A stretch of 64,000 bases of DNA from Aphelocoma coerulescens. Taxonomy: Eukaryota; Chordata; Aves; Passeriformes; Corvidae. Below, piece after piece: positions 19,743 to 29,830 of this stretch. Location: contig NC_091015.1 of assembly GCF_041296385.1 (NCBI RefSeq), positions 92,674,004 to 92,738,003 of the forward strand. The letters run 5' to 3'. The notes under the pieces are model-generated. The model saw only the letters and a list, made by a program, of their open reading frames with translations, was not told the origin of the DNA and searched no databases. Each line of letters starts with the position of its first letter. The first letter of the stretch is position 1. Made by a program: the position numbers and the translations under genes.

Positions 19743-20065
19743 GTAAGTGTTGCAGGCCGAGCGTAGTGCTGGGCTGGTCATTGGCAATTCGGGGCGTGTT
19801 CAGGGGTATATCGCTATGTCCCAGGGAAAAGTTCCTCCGCAGAGGAAGAGCAGTAACTCCTGGACGTGTCCCCGGTGGCGGGCTCCCGGGCGGTCCGTGG
19901 CGGGAAGGTCCCTGTAGAGCTGTTCCGGGGCCCGCTGCTGCCCGCTCTCGTGTGGAGGGCCTCAGGTTTAAATGGAAACCGCATTCCTGCCCCCTCGTGC
20001 GCCAGCTTTTTAGTGGCTGTAGCATTTCCCTGGGATTTGGGAATCATCTGAAGGGGTATAAAGTG

Positions 20066-20066
<1 letters not shown>

Positions 20067-20096
<30 letters not shown>
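20067..20096 (+). repeat. poly(T) tract, 30 bp
   Basis: Uninterrupted run of 30 T residues about 100 bp upstream of the ATPSCKMT start codon, inside the proposed 5' UTR intron. A TATAAAG lies just before it. Confidence 0.95.
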
Positions 20097-20194
20097 CACG
20101 TCCCATCTCTTTGCTACAATATACTGATTTTTCTCAAGTGAGCATTTAATAAATGTGACAGCGAAAACTCTCTCTTTGTCCGTCCCCAGGAGCG

Positions 20195-20461
20195 ATGTCC
20201 CAGGCGGTAGCGAAGGAGATCCCGCAGGAGCAGGGCGAGGGCGGCTCCCGGGGGAGCAGCTGGGGGCTGCTGGTCACGGCCGGTGTGGGAGGGACCTTGG
20301 TGGCCCTCTATGCTGTGGCCACCCCCTTCGTGACCCCGGCCCTGAGGAAGGTGTGCCTGCCCTTCGTTCCTGCAACTGCCGCTCAGATCCAGAATGTGCT
20401 GAAAATGCTGGAAAACAGAAGTGGCTCCCTAGTTGACATTGGTAGTGGGGATGGCCGCATT
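20195..20461 (+). CDS. ATPSCKMT: ATPSCKMT coding exon 1 (residues 1-89)
   Basis: Encodes a polar N-terminus, the single membrane anchor, the [19 protein letters not shown] segment shared with human, and the first part of SAM motif I. Donor GTAAGT follows the Ile89 codon. Reading through the donor stays open for 39 more codons to 20581. Confidence 0.94.
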
Positions 20462-23400
20462 GTAAGTTATGGATGTTGTCTTCCTCTTAGATCACCTCTT
20501 AAAAAGGTGCCAAAAGTGGTGGGGCTGTATTTTCTCACACTTATGAGTGTCTTGTCTTTGGCATCCAGTGGTTTTGCCTGAGTCTTATGAAAAGGATCAA
20601 AGCTGAGAAAGGTTTACATTCAGTTTTGATGAGTAGTAGTTTTTGCTGCAGTCTTACCAGCAGCTTGACCAAGGTAGTGGACAAAATGTCATTGTGCTGA
20701 CTGGAGGGAATCACAGGGCATTCACGTGAAAAGATGGGATCACAGTCTTGATACTGATTCCACAAAGGTGTGTAGCTGCAGCAAATGAGGCTGTGAGATG
20801 CTTAATTTCCAAAGGTGATAGAAGTGCAAAAAGAAATGAGCACTGAGCGATGGATTATAAAAATAAAAATCCTGGTGTGGCTAGAACTGTAGTTACATCT
20901 TTGTGCAGTGCTGGCTTCCCCACTTCCAAGTCCATGTGGTGAAACCAGAATAAACACCAAGGGAAATGGTGAGAATCATGAAAGACAAAGTGATACTGTG
21001 TTTCCAGGGTATTGTTTGAGCCCCAGTTTGTGAAATGTTTGGTTTTTCTTTGTTGTTGTGATGTTCTGTGTGCTTTCTCATAACTATCTGCTTCAAGTCC
21101 TATTTAGCAACAGGGTGGTGGTTTTTTATGGAAACAAGCAAGTTCTTGAATGCTACCTTTGTCCATGGTTTATGTGAACGAATCAACGCATGCTAAAAAA
21201 AACTGATTTGGAAACCCAAATCTGTGAAGATTGCTTGAATTGTGCTTAGGTAGGAAAAAGACCAAAAAACTTAGGCATAACATAAGTGCAGTTTCTGATG
21301 CCCTCTCTGTTCATCATTCTGGCTGCTGACTCTCATCAGAGGTATCTGATTTGAATAGGTATTGCATCATTAATTCCGATGCATTATATAGGTACCTAAA
21401 TGGATACTGAAGACTACTTGGAAAGCCAGGTACCTAAAATTGAATGCTTGGTGTTTCCTTAATGCATCTGTCTTGAAAAAAGTCTGTTCAGATGCTTTTA
21501 AATATTTAGCACTTACTCAGGTGTAATTGGCGGATAAATATGAAGATATTTACCACATTTCCATGTCAGGTTTTTGGTGAATTTGCACGTGCTCTCTGAT
21601 GGAAGATGCATTATTTTAACAGTGTGAAATATACTGTCCAGGTAATGCTGTTTGAGAAGTTTTGGTAAGAAATGTATACTTCCTGATTTCACCTTGCTTG
21701 TTTTGAAGTTAACAGTTCATCAGGTGATTCCTGATTAGAAGTTGGCAGCAACCTTTTAAATTATGTCTCAAACCTTTATTCTAGAAATCAGTGCATTTTT
21801 GGATTTTTTAAAATGTAGATTGACAGATCACTTTCAGACTCTTTCTATTGGTATGTCATTTTGGCTCTGATTCAGGGGCTGCTCAAGTGCCTTCCCCTCA
21901 CTGCTTTTCAAATAAGTGGTCTAATTTTGAGCATTTTTGCTTGTGAGTTTCACTGTTCTCTCAGTGGTACTCTTTAATTTCAAGACAGTGTCATGAATGT
22001 GTTAAATTAAACTTTCATGTAAGTCACAGATGTACTGCAAGCTGACAGCTTTGCCCTGTGAATGTTTGTTTTCATATTGTTTGCCTGACTATATTTCAGT
22101 TGGACTAGTAAAAATAGTAGAATGTAGTTTTGAGTTTTTGTTCACTATACAACTAATCTGTTGGGCATTAAAACCTGGGTGACTTAGAAAAGTGCTTTCC
22201 CTTATATTTTAAATAAAACTGTGTGCTCCTGTTTAGGTGAATAGACTTTTATGTTTCTAAGTGAAGACTTATTTTCTTCCTTGTAGGTGATAGCAGCTGC
22301 AAAAAAGGGATTCCAAGCTGTCGGTTATGAATTAAATCCGTGGCTAGTCTGGTACTCCAGATATCGTGCCTGGAGAGATGGGGTACATCAGAATACCAAA
22401 TTTCATATTTCAGACTTATGGAAGGTAGGTAGTGAATTATGTAAGGATGAACCCGGGGTGATTGAGAGATTTTATTAGTTTGGAAATACTTTCCTGAAAG
22501 AGCTGAAATGCTGTCTGACCACAAGGTTCTATATTGGGCTTTGAGTAAAGTACTTGTGCTGGGAATCTGGTTTCTATGGGCTCAGTATGCTGTTCTGCTG
22601 CTTTTGTGCTTTGTTGAAGTGCTTCCTCTATCAGTAGAGGCTCCTTGAGCAGGCCCGGGCCTGATGAATTATCTGGGAGGTTTTATGTGGGTACAGGGGT
22701 TTTTGTGTTCAGAGAGGAGCATAGGAGAACTTCCTGGCATTGACTGGAAGAACCCAGTCACCAGAATGCCTAGAAAGTTTTTGGAGCTAGCTAACATTTA
22801 ACAAAAGAAGGGGCAAACTTAAAGCATACGTGATTATATCATATACAGGAGTTGTGAGAATAACCCCTTAGTTATTAGTAAAATCCTGTAGGTATTTTCT
22901 AAATTAATGCTTTCTGTGCTACCAGAATTGGTGCCATATTCTTGGCCAGACAGCAGAAGTTTTTGGCTGTTCAGCAATATAAAGTTTTCTTTATGTGGAA
23001 ATTTTTGCGATGAAAAGTTGGTAAGGGATCTCCTTACATATTTTTGGTCTAAATCCTTGTTGAAAGAAGTGCAGCTAGAGGGATTAGGAGAAAAAAAATG
23101 GTCAGAATTTTTTCAACTATAAATACCATTTTCAATAAGATTTGTTCTCAAATTTTATTTCAGGTTTCTTTTTCCCATTATACAAATGTTGTTGTTTTTG
23201 GAGTACCTCAAATGGTAAGCTTACTGTTTATTTTTTGTTTTTATTATAGTATTGTATTTTATTTATTATACTGCTTAATTATTTGTTACAATGTTTAGAT
23301 ATTTTAATACCAAGGCATTCAGTGTTAATACATTCATCTGCAACATGGATCAACCTGCAGATGGTCAGAGGTAGTCAGTAATAATCATAGAATCACAGAA

Positions 23401-26400
23401 TATTAAGGGGTTGGAAGGGACCTTAAACATCATCAAGTCCCAACGCTCCTGTGCATGGGATACCTCCCACTAGATCAGGTTGCTCAAGACCTTATCCAAC
23501 CTGGCTTTGAACAGTGCTAGGATTGGGGCATCCAGAACCTTCCTGGGCAACCTGTTCCAGTGTCTCACCACCCTCACAGTAAAGAATTTCTTCCTAATAC
23601 CTAACCCATATTTCCCCTTTTAATTTGTATCTGTTCTCCCTTGTCCTATCACTACTGTTCCTGATGAAGAGTCCCTCTCCAGCTTCCCTGTAGGCCCCCT
23701 TCAGATACTGGAAGGTTGCTATGAGGTCTCCATGCAACCTTCTTTTCTCTAGTTCCAACCACCCTGCCATGAGCAGGGGCACTTTTGACTAAACCAGGCT
23801 CCTCAGAGCTCCATTCAGCTTGGTTTGAACAATTCCAGGGCTGGTGCATCCACAACTTCTCTGGGCAACCTGTTCCATTGCTTCACTGCCCTCAAGTGAA
23901 GAATTTCTTGCTGATATCCAATCTAAAGCTACTGTCTTTCAGTTTGAAGCCATTCCCCCTTGTGCTGTCACTACATGTGCTTGTAAAAAGTCCTTTTCCA
24001 TCTTGTAGGATCCCTTCAGGTACTGGAAGACAATTAGGTCACCCTGTAGCCTTCTCTTTTCCATGCTGAACAAACCCAATTCTGTCAGCCTTTGCTTCTG
24101 TATTGCTTGTTCCTTTGCTAAGGCAGATGCGAGATGAAGTGAGTGGAGAGCTGTATGTGGTGCCATACCACACAGCATACACTGGAAACATTTCTGCAGC
24201 GGTAACAGGAAGCAAAATAAACCTTTCTATTCTGTGCTTTTTTGTTTGCTTGTTTGTTTTTTCAACGGCACTGGAAGTAAATCTTTACTTCTGATTCCAG
24301 TTGTAACCGGTATTGGAAACTGAAGTGGATATGGGTGGGATATTAGTGAGCGCCGTGGTGCTCCTCATGCTACCAGCTCTGGGTGGTACGTGCTCCCTTG
24401 CCTGAGTTCCGGCAGGGGGCGCTGGAAACGTTTGGATTTGCCGTCAGGAATTCTCTCTTTGCACCGAGAGGAAAAGTGCTGGTGAGGAAAGATGTCTCAA
24501 TAAACTAGGAATAAACAAATGCCCTGGGAAAATGTGAGTAAGCCCAGCAGAAATACTGAATTAACTTTTAAATGTAATAAAGCAGGATACATTAGTAACA
24601 ACTGTGATAGAATGGGTTCAGAATAGGTCTCAGTAAGTTTTGTAGATCCAGTCAGTACTAGCTTAAATTCTTTCAGCAACAGTACCGTCATAAATGCAAC
24701 AGATGCAAACATATGAACCTCCGTGTTTCCGGAGTATTTGTTTGCTTATGATCCCCTTTAAATTTATTTCGGGAGCTGTTAATGCTCAGCCTCCTGAATG
24801 ACTAACTTAATTTTCTAGAAACCTTTATGCATTTCTTCTTTTTTACTGAGGAACAATAGATCTCTTTAGCTTTTTAAATAATGCTGGCCTGATCTGATGC
24901 TGTCACACAGTGCTTTTATTTCATATCCAAGATTAGCTTTAAAAACCTGAATTTATTGATCTTCAGGGAAGACTAAGACCTCTCTTGTTCTTGCAAGCAT
25001 CTGGGGGGAAGGTGTGTTTGTTTCTGAGTCATTGCAGCGAGAGACTTACTTGTTCTGGGTGGGATGATGGAATTCTTACCAGGTGTTCATGTTTGCAGCT
25101 CCTGTGTATTTTAACTGATTATATACCGAACAAAAGGTTTACTAAACTACGTATCTATGTTGACACACCAAAAAAAACCCCCAAACTCTGGCTTCACATA
25201 AAATACAGTATGATTTTAACACCTAATGTAACTGATATCTTTAGATTAAAAACTAGTTTGACTGGTTTAAGGATGCAATTCTTTTTGGCTAAACTTGGCT
25301 GAACTATTAACTATGTTTTCTCATTTGAGCTAATATGGACAATGCAGTGTCACTAATTTTCATAATTACTCCTAAAAAATTAGTCCATGTCTGTAATTTC
25401 TGTAACAAATAAAAAAAATTTCTGGTGCCTCACTTCAGTTTTAGATAACAAAGTGGGCTTATTTTTCTAGTTTGTTTAAGGTGTGGCAGCAAAAGTATTT
25501 GCAGTGGATGAAATCAGAGCCTTAAAAATATTTGGAAGTAACTCTTTGATCTATTAGATCTATGACTATAATTTTACTAAAATATTCCATTGTTAGCTTA
25601 AATGTAGCTGTAATAGGATATTACATCAAAGGCACACCCTGCATGTATGTGATAGTGGAAGGTCTTTGCAGCCTTTGGAAATACATTTTCTTCAGTCAGT
25701 CTTACTTTCTAATAATTTTCTTTTGTGTTTTGTTTCTTTTTTCTTTTTTTTGTGAAATTTTATATATTTAGTGTCTTTGTGGCTTACTGCCCTCTTAATT
25801 TTTTAATATCTAAATGTTACAGCATGATATCAAAGTAAAGAGTGTTTTACATGTGATAGAAGTAGACTGTAGAGTTTGCTGTTAAAATTATTCATTCAGA
25901 TAGATACAATATATAAGAATAAAAGGAACTCCAAATGCATGTGCACTGCTGATCTCCTTAAGCATACCATCAAACTTTTCCAAAGGACAAAAGTGGCTAA
26001 ATCTGTTACGTTTCTTTTTTTTTTTCCTAGAACATAATCGCTATCTGGGATGGGAAAGAAATTTCTTTGAAGTCTACATGTGTTAATTTATTTCTCAGTT
26101 AATCCATGGCAGGATTTGCAAAGCACTTAGTAGAAAAAGAGCATCTGGCTGTTCATGGTGTTGCTCTGCTCTAGGAAGGTAGTGATATTTCCCCTGACTT
26201 CGATCTCCTCTCAGCTTTTGTGAATGGAGGAAAGCTGGACTGTAGGTGTTCAACCAAGGAGAGTTGCACAGTGGTTTGTGACACGGTTCCCCCCAGCACC
26301 CTGCTCTCCAAATTGAAGAGAGATGGATTTGGTGGATGGACTGTTCAGTGAATGAGGAATTGTCTGGATGACTGCATTCGGACAATCAATGTCTCAATGT

Positions 26401-28178
26401 CCAGATGAAGATCAATTACAATTGGTGTCCTTCAGGGGTCTGTTTTAGAAGCAGTCTTGCTTAATATGTTCATCAATGACATAAATAGTGGGATTAAGTG
26501 CACTCTCAGAAAAAATTGCAGAGGACACCAAGCTGAGTGGTGCAGTGGACATGCCTGAAGGACAGAATGCCAGCCAGACGGACCTGGATAAGAAGTGGGT
26601 CCATGAGAGTCTTACGAGGTTCAACAAGACCGAGTGCAAGGTGCTGGTCCTGGTTGAGGCAACCCCCAGAACCAACACAGGCCGGGGGATGAACAAATCA
26701 GAGCAGCCCTGCCCAGAAGGACTTGGGGGTGCTGGGGGGTGAGAGGCTGGACATGACCCAGCACTGTGCACTCACAGCCCAGAAAGCCAAATGTGTGCTG
26801 GGCTGCATCCAAAGCAGTGTGGGCAGCAGGGGAGGGAGGGGATTCTGCCCCTCTGCTCTGCTCTGGTGAGACCCCACCTGCAGTGCTGCAGCCAGCTCTG
26901 GGAGCCCCAGCGCAGGACAGTTGGGGACCTGTTGGAGTGGGTTCAGAGGAGCTCCTTTCCTATGAACACGGGCTGAGAGAATTGGTGTTATTCAGCCTGG
27001 AGAAGACTTGACTTTGGGGAGACCTTTTTGTGGCCTGTTAGTACTTAAAGGGCACTTGTAGATGGGGACAGACCTTTTTAGTAAGGCCTGTAGGGACCGG
27101 ACAAGGGGTAATAATTTTAAACTAAAAGAAGGCAGATTCATATTAGATATAAGCAAGAAAAATTTTGTGAGTAGGGTGGTGGAACACTGGAACAGGTTGC
27201 CCAAAGAGGCAGATGGGGACTGCACTGAGCTCTGAGCAACCTTATCTAGTTGAAGATATTCCAGCTCATGGCAGGGGTGTTGAACTAGATTACCTTTAAA
27301 AGTCCCTTTCAATCCAAACCATTCTATGATTCTACATTCTGTTTCATGGAATGCTGCTGAAGGGATTCACGTGCATATGTTAACGGGGTGGGGACTCGAC
27401 TAAGCTCAATTTCAGTATTATTTAACATAACAGTATTTTACCATAGAGTGACTGCATAATGTTTGTTTTGGGTTGTTGTCTGTGTGATGTTTTGAGTGTC
27501 CCAGGATCTGTCTTGGGTTAGACTGTAAATTTTGAGTGGTGGTGACCTTTGAGTATCACTCAATAGCTCATGAACCTTGGGGTGTCATAAATAGCATAAA
27601 TTCAGGGGGCTGAACTTTTATTCTCTACAGAGAAGAATCCCACTGAAGAGAATCATGAATTGGAGCATGCAAAGTCTCTTCTTTGCAGTTTGGTTTTTTT
27701 TTTTTATTTAAAGGATAATTTATGGGTTTTGATTTAATTTTTAGAACTTAAAGTTATTATTTCCTTGATCTCACCCATCTGGGCACAATAACCATTTTCT
27801 GGTTTTAAATATTTTTTGTCATGGCATCAAAGTCAAAATATATGTCATGAATACTTTCTTAAGATTAAAAAAAACCAACAACCTGAAATCTTGGATTTGT
27901 CTTGAGCACTTGAATTAGGTTTTAAAGAGAATGCTTCTGGTTTTTACTGCTTCTGAGAGGTTTTTCTTGTAACTCAACAGATGCCACAGTTGGAGAAGAA
28001 GCTGGAAGACGAACTTGAATGTAATGCCAGAATCATTGCCTGTCGCTTTCCTTTCCCTTGCTGGATTCCAGATCATACTACTGGAGAGGGAATAGACACT
28101 GTGTGGGCCTACGATTTGAAACGTTCTAAGGGATGTGAAACAAAAATCTTGGAAATTACACCAGAGACAGAATCCTAA
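20195..28178 (+). CDS. ATPSCKMT: ATPSCKMT (FAM173B): ATP synthase subunit c lysine N-methyltransferase, 4 coding exons
   Basis: A membrane-anchored mitochondrial seven-beta-strand methyltransferase that trimethylates a lysine of ATP synthase c-subunit and promotes ATP synthase assembly. Coding exons: 20195-20461, 22287-22424, 23164-23214, 27981-28178. All junctions are GT-AG and phase 0, giving 217 codons plus TAA. Residues 23-46 form a hydrophobic anchor (WGLLVTAG...ATPFV). Residues 79-90 are SAM motif I ([12 protein letters not shown]). [17 protein letters not shown] (102-118), VVVFGVPQM (144-152), CRFPFP (173-178) and [11 protein letters not shown] (187-197) match human FAM173B. The human protein is 233 residues; the difference lies in the divergent N- and C-terminal tails. 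The start was chosen as the first in-frame ATG after the acceptor at 20189. No lesions are seen. Confidence 0.95.
22287..22424 (+). CDS. ATPSCKMT: ATPSCKMT coding exon 2 (residues 90-135)
   Basis: Acceptor TTGTAG, donor GTAGGT. Encodes [19 protein letters not shown] and KFHISDLWK: the rest of motif I and the acidic end of strand 2 that binds SAM. Confidence 0.95.
23164..23214 (+). CDS. ATPSCKMT: ATPSCKMT coding exon 3 (residues 136-152)
   Basis: A 51-nt exon with acceptor TTTCAG and donor GTAAGC. Encodes [17 protein letters not shown], aligned with human VTFSQYSNVVIFGVPQM. This is strand 4 of the methyltransferase fold. Confidence 0.94.
23386..23780 (-). mobile_element. CR1 LINE 3' fragment (copy 1) in ATPSCKMT intron 3
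   Basis: The terminal ATCATAGAATCACAGAATAT is followed by TTGGAAGGGACCTTAAACAT, GGGCAACCTGTTCCAGTGTC and TTCTTCCTAATACC, all CR1 3'-UTR signatures on the minus strand. Non-coding and 5'-truncated. Confidence 0.88.
23781..24170 (-). mobile_element. CR1 LINE 3' fragment (copy 2) in ATPSCKMT intron 3
   Basis: A second, more diverged CR1 3' region directly abuts copy 1 in the same orientation: CTGGGCAACCTGTTCCATTG, AAGAATTTCTTGCTGATATC, GAGCCATTCCCCCTTGTG-like text and GGTCACCCTGTAGCCTTCTC. It lacks the terminal tail. It may be an older insertion hit by copy 1, or a partial duplication. Confidence 0.8.
24409..24425 (+). promoter_or_regulatory. candidate CTCF site in ATPSCKMT intron 3
   Basis: CCGGCAGGGGGCGCTGG closely matches the CTCF core (CAGGGGGCGC). 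It stands in a short CpG-bearing patch (24350-24480) within an AT-rich, repeat-filled intron. Confidence 0.55.
26255..27335 (+). mobile_element. CR1 LINE, 3' 1.1 kb with dead reverse-transcriptase remnant
   Basis: A plus-strand CR1 running from late ORF2 through the 3' UTR to CCATTCTATGATTCTACATT. The RT part is recognisable by translation (GWTVQ, a VPQGS-like stretch, INDI, then [14 protein letters not shown]), but it is frameshifted and the catalytic FADD is now IAED. The open frame 26488-26742 is its longest surviving piece. The 3' UTR shows CAGCCTGGAGAAGACTTGAC and GGAACAGGTTGCCCAAAGAG. Confidence 0.9.
27981..28178 (+). CDS. ATPSCKMT: ATPSCKMT coding exon 4 (residues 153-217 and stop)
   Basis: Acceptor CAACAG. 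Encodes [24 protein letters not shown] and [11 protein letters not shown], then a lineage-specific tail ending TPETES and TAA at 28176-28178. It lies 4.77 kb from exon 3, across the CR1-rich intron. Confidence 0.95.
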   Translation: MPQLEKKLEDELECNARIIACRFPFPCWIPDHTTGEGIDTVWAYDLKRSKGCETKILEITPETES

Positions 28179-28358
28179 ACATCTAATTCGGTTTTTTACT
28201 GAAATTTTTGGCTTTGACTGGGCCTGCTGAAGATAAGATTTAACACAGATAGAGCCCTGGCATATGAAGATCTATATTCACTATAAAAACTGAAGTACAG
28301 TGATTGTCTGAAAGCACACCAAGGTTACTGAAAGGTGTAGTTAAATTGCTTAATACAG

Positions 28359-28934
28359 TGTCCTGGTTTAATGCCATCTGGCAGTGAAATACCACACAGA
28401 TATTCACTCACCCCAGTCCCCACACTCCCCCAGTAGGATGGGAAAGAAAATTGATAAAAAGGTCATACCTATGACCATGGATTAAGATAGGAATAGTTTA
28501 ATAATTGAAATAAATTTAATAATAATAACAACAATACCAAGAGAGGAGTAAAACCCAAGAAAGACGAGTGCTGCACAGTACCCTCGCTCACAGCCACTGA
28601 CGGATGCCCATCCCATCCCATCCCATCCCAGAGCAGTGATTGGCCCCTCCCAGCCAAGTCTTCCCAGTTTGTGTACTGGGCATGGTGTTCTATGGTGTGG
28701 AATAGCCCTTTGGTCAGTTCAACTCAGCTGTCCTGGCCATGCTCCCTCCTGGCTTCTTGCACGCCTCCTTGTTGGCAGAGCATAAGAAACTGAAAATCCT
28801 TGGCTTGGAGTAAGCACTGCTCAGCATCAACTAAAACATCAGTGTGTTATCAGCATTAGTCTTCTTCTAAATCAAAAATACAGCACTCTACCAGCTACTA
28901 AGAAGAAAATTAACTCCCCGCTGAAACCAGGACA
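28359..28934 (-). mobile_element. solo LTR of an avian endogenous retrovirus
   Basis: Bounded by perfect 11-bp inverted termini, TGTCCTGGTTT and AAACCAGGACA (TG...CA). Read on the minus strand it follows the layout of a very common avian ERV LTR: GGGGAGTTAATTTTCTTCTT near the start, a CCCAGTACACAAACTGGG block where a TATA-like sequence is expected, a (TTA/TTG) tract and TATTAAACTATTCC before the end. There is no internal region or second LTR, and no obvious target-site duplication. It starts 181 bp after the ATPSCKMT stop and carries AATAAA at 28509-28514 on the gene's strand. Family name not assigned. Confidence 0.8.
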
Positions 28935-29387
28935 TGTTGTTAGCTAAAATTATGAAAAGGTTTTTATAGAGGTGGAGAACTTTAATATGGAAAATGGGTT
29001 AGAACACCATTCACTACAGTTAAGGGGAATATATATGTATAAGTTAAATGTTCAAATTGGTGAACTTACATATTCTTTCAGAATTGTTATTGGTGTTGGA
29101 AGGGGTGTGCAAGTGGCTCCTCAAATGAGCTGTTTCCCAAATGTCTGAAGTAAGTATGCCAAGTGGCATGATGCTGCATGCACAAAACTGATCCAGATGG
29201 AGCGTGATGATGACACGGATGTTTCACACCTCAGCCTTGAATGTGTACTTTTAAAAGTTGAGTATGACTAAAGAGGCAAATATTATAAGTTGCTCGTTCA
29301 TTATCACAAATGCCACCTCTGATTATATTAATGTGCTTTTATTTAACTTGTGTGTGCTGTTTTAACAGCAGCTGGAAAAGAAACCTC
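28935..29387. other. intergenic spacer between two LTR-type repeats
   Basis: AT-rich sequence. Nothing recognised. Confidence 0.6.
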
Positions 29388-29830
29388 AAGTAAGCCCCTC
29401 CCCTTCTCCTTCGCCTCTTTCAGTAAGGGAGGGGCAAAAGCAGAAATTATGGGTTGAGGTAACAATTTACTGAAAGCACAAAGCAAGAATAAGATATGGC
29501 ACAGGAACAACAGCAATATTAATAGCAGAAGGATACAAAAAGAGAAAGTATTTTATTGACAGAGAAGGTGTTCACCACTGGGAACAACAATAAGATGGCG
29601 GACGCTTCCCATAGATCATGTCTGCATGGCTTCCCCAGACATAGGCAGCATGATGGCTGGGGAGGCAAAATGGCCAACTTCCAGTGGAGCACCAGGGTTT
29701 TCCTTCCGAAACCATCCCCCCAGCAAGGGCTTGGGAGGTACAGAACACCAAAACACCAACCTGGCCACAGCGCTAAGCTCTGACCCCTCTCTGCGACCAG
29801 GACAACTTGTTACGTGAACACAAAACTGCA
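29388..29830 (-). mobile_element. probable second LTR-type repeat
   Basis: Reads GGGTTGAGGTAACAATTTACTG, then AAAATGGCCAACTTCCAGTG and ACAGAACACC...CTCTGCGACCAGG. The AT-rich primer-like segment, the purine-rich block and the local GC content resemble avian ERV LTRs I recall. Boundaries, orientation and family are uncertain. The open frames here (29556-29783 and 29924-29616) are not genes. Confidence 0.4.
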
